From NCBI GenBank assembly GCA_035236585.1, contig CP141133.1, positions 43,665,729 through 43,729,728 of the forward strand: 64,000 bases of DNA, read 5' to 3'. The first letter of the stretch is position 1, and each line of letters opens with the position of its first letter. Below are positions 1-12,400 of the stretch, piece by piece. The notes below the pieces were generated by a model that saw only the letters and a list, made by a program, of their open reading frames with translations, had not been told where the DNA came from and did not search any database. Both the position numbers and the translations under genes were made by a program. This stretch comes from Warburgia ugandensis. Its lineage: Eukaryota > Streptophyta > Magnoliopsida > Canellales > Canellaceae.

Positions 1-1287
1 CTCTCCTTAGCCCTTATCTCTCTCTTTCATTATCCTTTTTTCTTTTCACCCTAGCTCCAATCGGAAAAAATTATAGAATATTTGTAGAATGAACTGAAAG
101 TCATTCTTAGTTCAACGATTAGATCAAGTGCTATGGTTGGATTATAAGGTGAGATGAGATTGAGTGGTGGCTAGGTTTTCCTGATTTCCCTTTTGTATTC
201 CCTTCTATTGTTCCTGGATGTTTGAGATTTCCATGAGTCACCTATCCATAAATATGTAGTTTAATGCTTCTTTCTTCTCATTTATCAAATTGGCTTATCC
301 TAAGGTGAATGGCTAAAATTTCATAAAGATTGTCTTATCCAAACTGATTACACTCTATTTTTTCATCTGACCACTTTTTTATATCTTTGCCCAATCACAT
401 TCAAGAGGAAAACACATCTTTTCCTGAGGGGAACACATTTTGGTTTCCTTAAAAATGGTGGGCAGTGCACTGAAATTTTCTCCACCAATCATGGCTCAAT
501 CTTGTCTCACTTGCATGACTTCTTCCTAGTAGTCAATCCTAACTCAAATGATTTCTCATTGGTTGCTTTAAGATGTTTTTGGATGTGAATCGATGTCAGT
601 CACTCTTTGTTGAAATTTCTTGATGAAAACTAAGAGTAGATCTGCTATCGCATGTCTCTCTTAATTTCCCTTTACTTGCCTCTCTCCTCACATCCTTACT
701 TTTCTCTTCCAATTATACTAACTGATACATATGATTCACATAGAATTAAGTGAGATGTACTACCATTGCATGAAAAATTCATGGTACACACGCAGGTGGT
801 CTCCATTCTAAAGGAAAGAAAGAGAAAGTGGAAGATTTAAGTCTCCTATGGGTTCTACCTTGAGTTTACTTTACATGTATGCTTCCTTTAACATTTGTGG
901 CTCTTAAGCTTCACTTAGATGCTCTTCGGAGGTGGTGGAATGCATGCATGCATAGATGAAAGTTCTGCCACCCTATGTTTTGACATTTACTACTTGTTCT
1001 GTGTGGATAAGGTTTAGCAATGCTTCTAGGATTTTTGACCATGCTGAAATGATAATGACACTCATTTTGTACTTTGAACTTCTGGACTTCATAAATTTGG
1101 GAGGCACACCCATAACTTTGCTCGAACTCAAACTTGCTCCTTTAGGGTCAAATTTGTGTATTTTTTCTCATTTGTACCCTAGGATTGAAAAATATAGAAT
1201 CAACCCTAATTAGTGCTATTTATAGAAATTTTTAGACTGATACCTACTAAATATAGAAGTATATGTGCAATATTTCTTTATATATCA
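1..1287 (-). repeat. 3' LTR of copy I, truncated by the window edge
   Basis: On the plus strand this stretch matches 29620-30060 plus 32210-32994 (right LTR of copy II), 23875-24514 (left LTR of copy II), and, as reverse complement, 11471-12430 (copy III). It ends ...TATATCA at 1287, directly before interior sequence that is also shared with copy II at 24515. No coding content. Confidence 0.6.
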
Positions 1288-2989
1288 AATACCCCTAGAC
1301 ATAGATTTTGCTAGTTCTTAAGTAAAACTAATAAAGTAACTTGAAAAACTCTAAAAATTCCTAACCATATATGACGGGGTTGTTGTCTACATTTAGCTTA
1401 TGCAAAAGCCTTTTAAACCCCTTAGTTACCCTTAGCAGATGAGTTGTAGTCTCATAAGTATTTTTAGAAATGATACTCATAAACATTTTTAAAAACTTCA
1501 TGACAAACCTTCATTTATTTGAGAGAATTTTATTATATTGAAAATGAACTTCCTAACTTTGGCTTTCTAATCAAGATGGACAAAAAAGTTCAAAATGCTA
1601 CCCCTATAGTAAAGATATCCAATTTATTCCACTAAACTTTGAAATGTGAGTGTGCTATTGCTAATATATATAATTATTTGTTTTGAAGTCAAATAAAACC
1701 TCCAAAAGCATGTGTTGACTTCAATTCTCACATGATATTCTTAACACTTAGATGGTGTAAATCTCTCATTGAAATGTGAGTAGAATGTTGCTCTTTAAAT
1801 TAAAAAATCTCAAGCATTTCATACAACATGAGCTTAGGATAAGTTTATTAAAATAATGGGCATAAGGATAAACAAAGATATTCTAGAAGATATGTGAAGG
1901 TCTTCTATCAGTGTATTCATGATTTTCCTTCCGTTTGTGAACATTCTTCTTCATTGACTATCTTTTTCTTTTCTTTCTTTTTTTACTTTATTTTATACAT
2001 GGCCTTTATTTGACTTTTCCTATTTTTAAGCTTTTTGATGTTCATATCTTCAATTGTAATGCTTATATTTGAAACCTAGTAGAAAATTATGTCCGTTGAA
2101 TAAATTTTTTGCATTTATATATGATCCTCAAAAAAGGAAGAATGACTCTAAACCTCACTAGGGTTATAAGTCTCAATTTATTTTGTGCAATGAATATTTA
2201 GAGTTAAATTTTTCATGAAAAATTTAGAAACAAAGGATAAAATAATGAACTAATTGTATGCAAATCTATTAATAAGCCAAATTTCACAAGATAGATAGAC
2301 TATTTGAAAAAGTCTAAATTCTCATCATTGTAAAGGAACTTTTCATATGTTTTTTTTATAGATTTCTCAATTTTTTATTTAAATTTTTTTTTTTTACTAA
2401 CATGACTTTAAAAATTATAAATAAACACACCAAATTTTGAAATTCTCCATCCCCATAATTAAAGTAAACATTGTCCTAATTATTTAGAACTACATACCTA
2501 AGACAAATGAATATAATAAATTTGAGAGGAAAGCGTTAAAAGAGAAGTACAAGCACACTTGGGATAGTGCATTGATCTATTGATGTGGTCTATTGAATGT
2601 AATACTAATATACAATAAATGCTGATGTGAATGCAAAACTAATATGATCCTAAAACTAAACTAACTAATCTACTCTATCATATTCTTAAACCGAACTAGC
2701 TCAACTAGTCTACTCTAGCTATTAGATAGAGGAGTTTCTCACTCAATTTAATAATTTCATGGTAGCCAATATTCATTTTCCACCCTAAGAAGTTTGGTAT
2801 TGATAAGATCAGAACATGAAAGACCACTGTGATTCATAATTTCATGGGAACAACTTTAGATGAATGATCCTAATGGATCCCAAATCGAGGAATAATAGTG
2901 CCCATATTAAATAGTATATAATTTTCCTCCTCCCTTGCATTTTCTTGTACTTAAGGTTAAGTTGGATCTAGATTTCCCTAAAAGGGCTG

Positions 2990-4130
2990 TTCTTATTCTT
3001 CTAGATGCAAGGAACCGATGGGGCTTAACCCCTCAGTATATTCTAATGTGCAACCTAGAGTTGGTTGATGTTCAGCCATAACATCAGCAAACTCTCCTTC
3101 CAATTTGAACATAACTTGAAAGGCTTTGGATGAATATACATTGCTATCTTGTGATTCATGAAATAAAAAATGTTGGTCCAAATCAAGTGCTTCTTTTAGA
3201 CTGAATGACTCGAATGGAATCTCAGGAGATGTAAGAGATCCTATTTCAGATGTCTATTAAGAAGTGTTCATGAATGGGTCAATACCAGTAAAGCACTCCC
3301 ATCATCCATGGAGGTATCTATATCAGAATTAAACTTAAAATAAGTAGGACATACCTTGAGTGAATAATAACTAGAGGATAGTAGAGATTGTTTGAGATTA
3401 TCTATCACATAAGGATCTTCCGACGATATTTCCAACCCTATATAGTTATCATTCAGCATCTCACTATCCTCAATTTGTTTGGTTTCCCAAGCACTTTCAA
3501 TGAAGTCAGTAGTTATTTGACCCTTTTGAAATTCCATATAAGCACTAAATTGTTTAGTCACTTCTTGGAACTCTAGTGTATTTTTCATATACAAATGAAG
3601 GGTCTCTTCTAATGGTTGGTCCCTTGTATGCTGAAAAAATGGCTTGTATGGCCACATTGTTGTGGCATTGGACTATTGGGAAATGTTTGAATAGGTGGAA
3701 CCATGATAGTTGTCCTTGATAATCCTGAGACCATGTATGTTTGAGATGCCTAGTCCATCTAGGATAGTTAGTCTCAACTTAGGGATATTTCTTAGGAGAT
3801 GTGAATGCATTCGGTACATTCACTTGCTTTGAATAATATGTATTGTATGTGGAGCTTGACGGCCATGAAGTAGTGGGATATGTTGGGCTAGAATAGTTAC
3901 AACAATTTTTGTATTGAGGTTGTCGAGATGACTCCTTGCCTGCCTAAAAGCTTTTAAATTATTCAATTCATTATCCATCCTATTGACAAACCTATTTAAT
4001 GTATTGGATAGATCAGGAGTATCTCTTACCTCTGTCTCATATGCATTCTAATAGTGTAAGGGCCAGGGAGTGAAATACTATAGAAGTGGTTTTCTATCCC
4101 CTACTTCATGGGCCACTACTTTGACTGAGT
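2990..4130 (-). pseudogene. gag-like pseudogene of copy I
   Basis: This is a broken minus-strand coding region. Its clearest open piece is 3657-3268 (129 residues), with an EETLHLYMKNTLEFQ segment followed by a FQKGQITTDF segment, resembling the C-terminal gag part of Athila-type elements (a short helical repeat ending in a GQI/GQL motif). A second open piece follows at 3181-2993. Upstream (3660-4130) the translation still shows a stretch rich in Tyr, Asn, Trp and His but with stops. The same protein segments are recognisable in copy II (27730-26600), and 9451-9950 on the plus strand is the matching C-terminal piece in copy III. Agreement of amino acids among independent copies supports former coding use. 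I see no zinc knuckle and no protease. The gag identification is tentative; it could be another conserved ORF of a non-autonomous element. Confidence 0.45.
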
Positions 4131-5517
4131 TAATTATCTTGATTGCTTTAACCCTCATCTTGTTGTTCATCTAATCTTAAGAGTTTAAGAGTGTGTGATA
4201 TGGATTTTCATATCAATGGCCAGGCCTACACCAAAAAATGGTATAGTAAAATGTACTTAACTTTATGTACAATGAAATAGTACTTCTACTTCTTATGTTT
4301 TTTTTAAAACTAAGGAGAACCTAAGCTATGTGATGGACATTCAAGGGTACACATATAATCCTATCCCTGATACAAATAAGTTGAAAGGTTTGATTTTTCT
4401 TTATTTTCTTCAGGGAGTAATGTTAGAGATATGTCTAATTAGGTCGCTCCTATTTTTCAAACTTGCCCCACTACTTACCAACTATATTCTATCTTAATCA
4501 ACCACTTCAGACCCTCCTTAGTCATCCATAGATGATCAATCATTGAATATGTTAATAGATCTAGTTGTTTAAATACCAATATAGTTAATCAAGTAGAGTC
4601 CACTAGAGTGGTAATAGGTCATCTCCTTCCAAGAGGGTCTTATGAGCTCATAAGTTGTTACAATCTCTTCTAGATTGATTTTTAAATTAATTGTTGAGTC
4701 TTGGGTTGCATGTAATGTGATGTTTAACCTAGGTGGGCTAAAGGATGGTGATGACATCCACCCTTGATCTTGTTGGGGTGGTTGCCATTACTAATCACTT
4801 AAGCACATTCCCACAACAAATCGATCAACATACACCCACCTTAAAGCAATTAAACATGCAATAATTATGCATAAAAAATTAACAAACTAGCAAAACTACC
4901 TATATGCTATCTAAGAAGGGGTCAGGGCCTCAATAGACTAGACACTATAACCTTAACAACCTATATCCTTAGGTTATAGTCCAGCTTAGGCCATTCTCAT
5001 TAAATAGGTGCTAACCAATGGAAAGTTCTTGGTATAATGCAACATTTAATTTATGAGTGCAAGCTATATGATATTCACTAACACCCACAATGCAAAACTA
5101 ATTATTATGCAATTCTTAATCTAGGAAATGTAAGGATATTAAAAAGCTTATAATGGGATCCTAGATAAAGACTTCTCATACATAGGTGGGCCCATGTACA
5201 TGCTAGCTCCTCTTTGAGTTAGGATAGCCCACCATAGACCTATATTATTACAACCCCTTTAATTTGAATTAATTGAGATAAAATAAAATACATTCATGTC
5301 CTTATTACAATTCACTCAAAATAAAAATTTATAAAATATTCTAATTTTTGTCAATCCCCACTTTGAATTCCTATAAAATAAATATAAAAGTGCGAACCCA
5401 AAAATTGATAGGATAATGAAAATAAAGTGCAAAATACAACTAAAATAAATGTACCCCTAAAATCTACTGCTAGTGGTAAAGTAATTAACCTAGATGTTAT
5501 TAAAAATCAGTAGGGAG

Positions 5518-5535
5518 TCTTTAGCAATAACACCA
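5518..5535 (-). other. Decayed primer-binding site, tRNA-Asp type (copy I)
   Basis: On the minus strand this reads TGGTGTTATTGCTAAAGA. The expected complement of the plant tRNA-Asp 3' end is TGGCGCCGTTGCCGGGGA. The differences are mainly C-to-T and G-to-A. It lies 6 bases from the LTR end at 5542, the right place for a primer site. Confidence 0.55.
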
Positions 5536-5541
5536 AAAACT

Positions 5542-8346
5542 TGATGTGTTCTAAATAATGCAGCAAGTGCATGGGTCCACTATAGCATAGAAGTATGGGT
5601 CAATGTATAGAGACTCTATGAATGAACCAATTTTAGTTAAAACCTATTTTGACTACATTAACCTAGCCAAATGATTTGTTAAACTAAACTAATTGTCTAA
5701 ATACTAAAAATTATAAAAATACATTAAATGAATGGGAATTCATTCTAAACGTAGAAATAAAAAATCCAAAATAATAGAAATCAAGTACTTCTACGACTAA
5801 GTTGCCTAGATTTTCCTGAACAAGTAATTAGAAGCATGATGTTTATAACACAAGGAAAATATTTCTTTCAAAGTGCTCTTTGAATATTTTCTTAATGCTA
5901 GTTTTTTAGAATGGCACTATACTTACTCAAAGTATAGCTGGTCTTCTTAGTGCACTAACTATTAAAGATTTTCTTACAGACCCTCTATCTCACTATACTC
6001 GACATCCCTTTCTTTTAAGCAATGACCTAGTATGTAAACTTAGAGTGCTTTGAGTCTAATATTAATATTACAATCTAATTTATCCTAGAATAACCTAATC
6101 ATGAAACTATCTTATTCTAACATATATTTCATCTTAATTCCCTTGGTGAACTAATTACATATAAGAACAAATAAAAGAACTAAATTGATGTACTTTAATT
6201 AACTATTGCAAATGGATGGTTGTATTGGAGTATACAATCAACAAATATGGTCTGATCCCACAAGTACTCTTTGATAAATGGAGTTAATTAAAACTTATAT
6301 TATGTTACTTTAATGTAGCCAAGAAGAAGGATTTAAAGGGACTTCAACTAAGAAACCAAAGCAATAAAGAAACTAAAATAAGGAATAAGGCATAAAGTAA
6401 GGAACATGTAACTAAAGAAAGGAAATTAATCTAGAAATTAAAGCTAAATCTAATTAATTAAGAAACTAAGGAATTAAGCATTAAGTTAAGAAAGCACTAA
6501 AGAATAAAACAAACTTATCATTAATTGACTTAATTATAATGATAGTAACATAAGCAAAATAAAGGAAAGCAAGTAAAACCTCTCCTTCCTCGACTTGAAT
6601 TCTATTGTAGAGCCCACATATTGTATCACTCAATAGGAGCTTGTACATTTCTCTTTAGCCCATAATACACTAAAGTTATCGCCAAGATGTTCTCATCTCC
6701 TTAAACTAGCACACCACAATCCATAAAGTCAAATCCTATAAAAAAATCCTTGGGAGTGAAGTCCTAGTATAGCTAAGAGAAGAGGTGCCTAATACCTTTC
6801 CTAAAAATTCACCACCCACTAAAAGAAGTAAAAAGAATATGTCAAGTGGAAGTACAAGACAAGTTGCTGCATCTCCTTGCTAAATATTCTTAAGAAAGAG
6901 GGTAGCTCTTGAAAAGAGAGGTAAGAAGGGGATTAAAGGTCATTCATCCTTAAGTTATGGGCAGCCATAGGGGAGGCTTCCTACCTTAACAAGGAATTGG
7001 AATAAAAGGAAAATAAGGGGGAGACAATGGACCTGGGTTAGGACTCACTAAATTCCAGCCTTAGTAGATGAAGTAATGTGATAGGTCCTTTATAATGGAA
7101 AGGGTCCTACTCTTCTACATGATGCCCTTAGCTAAGAATTGGAGTGGCTTTATGGATAGATTTGTTATTTTTCTCAACCATTATCGTAAGATGTGAAAGA
7201 CCCTTTGCTGCCATTTAATGGTACAAGGCATCTTTCCTTCTATTTTTTCATTCCAAATCCCATAAGATAACAAAAAGAAAAGAATAAAGGAAAATATGGA
7301 AAAGTGAAGCATGTGTGTGACTTAAGGAGTGTGTGTTAGAGATGGAAACAAAGTGATGAGTGCATGTGAGATTGAAGAGAAGTATAGAGTGGTTTAATGC
7401 ATGGAATTGAAGGTATGTGACTGAGGGTAGTCACATGCATGCTTCAAGTAGCATACATGGATAGTATGAGTGAGGCTATGTGTGAAAAATGGAGAAAGAT
7501 GGTGAGGTAAGAGCATGGAAGAGTGGAAGAAGCATATGGAAAAGAAGAGAAACCATGACGTGTGCAGCTCAAAGTGGTTTGGTGAGCATATATTTTACAA
7601 CATAGTTCCTAAATGGTTCTAAGATATGCAAAGGAGGATGGAATTTCTAACACAAGCTATGATGCTAAAACTAGGTGATGAAAAGCATGCTACATTATAA
7701 CAAGGTGTACCATGTGCACAAAGATTAAACATATCAAACACCATGTGTGTAATCAAGATTTCTTCGCATGTGCTTTATATAGAATGGATGAATGGAGAAA
7801 GAACTATGTGCAAAGGTGGTGGAATGCTTATTTAAAAGGTATGATGCATGATCTATAAGGGAGCATAGGTGAAGGTCATCTTCCTCCCTCTACTTCTCCT
7901 TTAATTTTGCTCTTGAATATAGGGAAAGGTAGAAGATGGGTTTTCCTCCTCTTTAACCTCTTACTTGTAGACTTTTAGGATACATTGTACATGGAAGTGC
8001 CACCATCCTATGTTTTAATATATATATATATATATATATAGCCTCTTTTGTGTGCATAAGGTTCAATGATGCTTCTAGGGTTTCTGATTGTGCTAAAAAT
8101 GATAATGATACCCTTTCTACATTCATAAATTCTAGACTTCATAAATTTGGTAGGTGAGCCCGTAACTTTGCCTAATCTCTAAACTAGCTCTTTTAGGGTC
8201 AAAATTGTTAAATTTGTGCATTTTTCTCATTTGTACCTTGGACTTGCAAAATATAGAATCAACCCTCATTAGTGCTATTTGTGAAATGTTCTAGGCTTAA
8301 ACTTGCTAAATATAAAGATATACATGTAATATTTCTATATATATCA
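5542..8346 (-). repeat. 5' LTR of copy I (about 2.8 kb)
   Basis: The LTR is bounded by the primer site on its left and by repeat X on its right. It is colinear with the right LTR of copy II (28378-32994 without its nested insertion) and, inverted, with 11471-14410. It holds an (AT)n tract near 8020-8040. No credible ORF; the many short open frames across it are not conserved between copies. Confidence 0.6.
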
Positions 8347-9450
8347 AGCATTCACATCTATTATTTGTTTTGGGTCTTGGATTCTATTTTGTAAGATAAA
8401 GGGTGAAGGGCATTTGTAAGTCCCTAGCTTGCAAGGAATTTGTAAGTTCCAAAGGTAGTATGCTAGGATGTATAGACTAGCCCTTGACCTTTGACTTGAT
8501 ACCTACCCTTACATAGGTTCAATTTCTAGAGTATGTTTCACAGAGCTACTCCTAGGACAAACCGTTAACCCCATGAGGACCTACTTAAATATGACCAGCC
8601 GATATCCATGGTCTAATGGTAGGTGGTAGAAGTTGCCTTAGCATTAGCAGTTCCACTAGCAATGCATTGATGTCTAGATATGATATGATGTGTTCTGACA
8701 CGTGCTAACATATTGGTCATTCTTGAGTTCATACTAGAGCCCATGATAGGATGGATAAGCCACTCGGTAGATATTAGTACTTGATTTGGTTATCAACTAA
8801 CAAGTTCATCTAAGGTACATAGATATGATAGAAAACATGGAGCTCTTAGGAGTAAGGCCAAATCTATTACACTATTTTGATGTGATAGATGTGATGATAT
8901 TTTATCAATTGACAGCATTTTCCATTGATACTATTTAAAGAAGACGGTTTTTATTGACTGTTTGCATTCTTACACACGCACAAGTTGCATATGGTAAACA
9001 TGGAAGTATTTTATGAGACATATACACTTGGATACCTTTTAAACCCTGATGTTAGACTTGCATAAATCAAACTCGTTAACATGCCCTTACTAGTTTATTT
9101 CCTTATCCATGTATACTTGCTTATATGAGACAACAAATGATGTTTGCCATACTTTTGTATTGGTCCTGTTAGCTTTCTTCCAACTAAGCAGTTGTGCTCA
9201 CCGCCCACTAATATTTTCAGGAGAGAGTTTGAAGAAATTGAGTACTGAGGAGCAGGGGAAGGTGAAAGTTACATCTACTTAACACAAATGTAGGTCCAAG
9301 TACAACTGCTTAGTTTATTGTTTGGACTTCTTAATAGAATTATGCATGACTGCAATATAAACCTTATGTTGACGCTGAAACATGGGATGTAATATTTAAA
9401 TAGAGACTTTATTATGGATGATATGGCAGTAGACTTAGCCATGATTAGTG
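8347..9450. repeat. Repeat X, first copy (probably a decayed gypsy LTR fragment)
   Basis: This 1.1 kb stretch matches 32995-34051 over its whole length. The shared core includes the words around 'cccaaaggtagtatgcta' and 'tttcaggagagagtt'. It has no ORF. A TTTTCAGGAGA-like stretch near its 3' end recalls the end of many gypsy LTRs, but a TG...CA boundary could not be fixed. In both places it starts directly at the end of a minus-strand LTR of the copy I/II family. Confidence 0.5.
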
Positions 9451-12400
9451 AAGAAGCACCTAAATCAGACCTACAACCTTTACTAGTAAGTTCACCATTT
9501 GAGAGTTTAGGTTCATTTGAAACCTTACTTGTAATTGTAGAACGGGAAGAAAACTAATGTTTGGTCCCAGCATCAACTAGCTCTAGGGTGTATATTAGCA
9601 GTTACTAAGGGTTTAAGCCCCCCATTTCTTTTCATCCAGAGGAACATGAACATCCTTTATGGGAGATGCTGAGCCTGCTTAACCCTGATATCCAAGAAAA
9701 TGCAATAGAAGAGGAGGAATTTTATATACTAATTGATCTATGCACTACTATTCCTTAATTTGGAAACCATTGGAACCTTTCATTTGAAATTAGTCCAAAG
9801 AAAATAAGAAGAGCAGTAGTCTTTCATGTCCTTATATTATCATCACCATACATTTCAAGGTGAAAAATGTATATTTACTACCATGAAATTCTTAAATGGA
9901 GTGAGAAATTCCTCCATTTAATTGCTCAAGTTAGGATTAAGATTGATTAAATAACTAGTTAGGTTTAGAACTAGGGTAGGGTAGATTACTTTGTTAGTAC
10001 AGTTTTAGGATCATATTACTTTTGCATTTGCATTATCATTCATTGTATATTAATTTTGCATTCAGTAGACTACATCAAGAGACAAATGATTATCTTTGGA
10101 GTGTAGGTACATTGCTTCTCAACCTTTACTATCAAGTTTATTATTTTCATTTATCCATTGAATGTAGTTTTAAACATTGAGGACAATGTTTAATTTAAGT
10201 CTTAAGGTGAGGTATTTTAAATTTTTGATATGTTCATATAGATTTTTAGAGTCATTTTAATAAAATTTTGGAAAAAATTAAAAAAAATTAATAATTTAAA
10301 ATTTTCTACAAAAAGTATGAAAGTTATCATTATTTTATACTTTTTTCTAAAGTTTTTCATGAAAAATTAAACTTAGAATATTCATTGAACAAATAGCTAC
10401 AAATACAGTTTATGTTAAAGAGAGAATATAACTTAGAGGTCCTAAAGAAGATTTGTGGACACTTATAACCTAAGTGAGTTTTAGAGCCATTCTTCCTTTT
10501 TGAGGGTTATAAATAATGCAAAATTTTTCTTCAGCGGATACAATTTCCCAGTTGGTCTCATTATTCTTGCTTTGGTCAACTATTGGGAAAACGCAAAATA
10601 CTATACCTTATATCTCCTAAGTTTATGGTCTTCTTTAAGTCATATGAACCCTAAGAAATGATAGAGGCCATCCTAGGTAAACTTAGAGCCTTTATGATTC
10701 CCAATGTTGTTTTTGGATAGTTAGGCCCTCCTTTAAAATACAAGCCTTTCCTTTGTTAGCCAAATAACCATTACTCACATTTAATGCTATAGAATATCCA
10801 TTATCCAATTTGTTTTGGAAATATGTAGAGATGGTTGGTGATTATCTTAAGAAAGTGTGTGAACAATACAATTCAAGAAGATAGCCAATAAAAGGAAATG
10901 TTCACTCTTATGGGGAAAAATGGAAGGAAAGTTGTGAATACATCTTAGAAGTTCTTTACATATTCTTCAAAAAAAAAAAATCTTTTCTTATCCTTATACC
11001 AATTATTTGGATAACCCAATCTTAAGCCTATGTTTCATCCTAATGAAAGTCTTAACTTGATCTTAGGAGTAGTTTGGGTAGGATATAGCTATCAGTAAAT
11101 AGGAAAATTGATAGAGTATAATATTCTTAATAGTTCATATCCTTTCGTGAGACCTTATTATCATTCTTTCTAAGTTATCATTCTTTTGTGTGAAATATGA
11201 GAGATTTTTGGATTTCATGAACAACATTATATTCACATACTAATGAGTGATTTACACATTTATAACTTCCTTTTGAGATTCAAGAACTTTGTGTGAAAAT
11301 TGAAGTCAAAACATACTTTTGGATGATAATTTAGGTTATTTTTTGCTTTAAAACTGATAATTATATATATTAGCTATAACACACACTCAGATTTCAAAGT
11401 TTTTAGATTTCTTATTTTCTATTTTATTAGTTTTTCTCAAGGACTACAAGAATGTAACTTTGGCAGTATTTGACAGGTATAAAATTATTACATAAAATAC
11501 CACTATATTTATATGGTTTTAGCCCTTGTTTTATCATAAAGATCACTAATTAGAGTTATATCCACCTTTTGTGGGATTAGGGTACAATTGTAAAAAAGGA
11601 TATTTTTGGCATTCCAAACCCTAAAAGATGGATAATCTAGAGTTTGGGCATCAATATGGGCATGCCTACCAAATTAATGAATTTCATAACTTCTGAATGC
11701 AAAACTGGTGTTATTACCATTTTCAACATAGTTACAAACCTTGGAAGCATCACTGAACCTTATTCACACAAAAGAGGCAGTAATATCAAAACATAAGGTG
11801 GCAAAACTTTTTTGTGTGCGTGAATTTATTACACCACCTTTGGGGAGCTTCTAAGTGAAGTTTGACAACTGCATGCATCAAAGGAAGCGTGCATGTAAAG
11901 TACACTTGAATTAGGGCCCATCAAAGACAAAAACCCTAACTTTTTCTCTCTGTACTTTAGAATGGCGACCACGTACATGTGTACCATGAATTTTTCATGC
12001 AAAGGTGGTATATCCTACTTAAATTCACATGGAATAAATGACGGGATGAGTAAGATTGGTGGAGAAAAATAAGGAGGGAGGAAAGAGACAAGGAAAGGAA
12101 AATCTAAAATCAATTTTCATCCAAAAATTTCAAGAAAGAGTGACTGAGATCAATTCACATCTATGATCATCCTAAAGCCAACCAATCAGAAGCTATTTGA
12201 GTTAGAATTGACCAATGAGAAGAAGCCATGCAGGAGAGAGAAGACTGAGCCAGGATTGGTGGAGAAATTTTTGGTGGGCTGCCACCATTTTTCAAGGAGA
12301 TCAAAATGTGTTTTCCTAAGGGGAAAATATATTTTTTTACTTAAATTTTATTGGTTGGTGATAGGTGGCATGACAAGATAATTATGGAGAGGAATCAGCT

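Larger units (their letters stand above)
1..8346 (-). mobile_element. Copy I of a non-autonomous, gag-bearing LTR element (TR-GAG-like)
   Basis: The element reads on the minus strand: 5' LTR at 5542-8346, decayed tRNA-Asp type primer site at 5518-5535, interior 1288-5541 with a gag-like pseudogene, and part of the 3' LTR at 1-1287 (the rest lies outside the window). The LTR ends were set by comparing three copies: each LTR begins TGATATATA-like on the minus strand and ends just before the primer site. No protease, reverse transcriptase or integrase was found, so the element would depend on enzymes from elsewhere. A PBS of this type is known from the Athila/Tat group; a gag-only LTR element matches what is called TR-GAG. 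The family assignment is inference; the copy-to-copy similarity (with 9451-14410 and 23875-32994) is visible directly. Confidence 0.6.
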
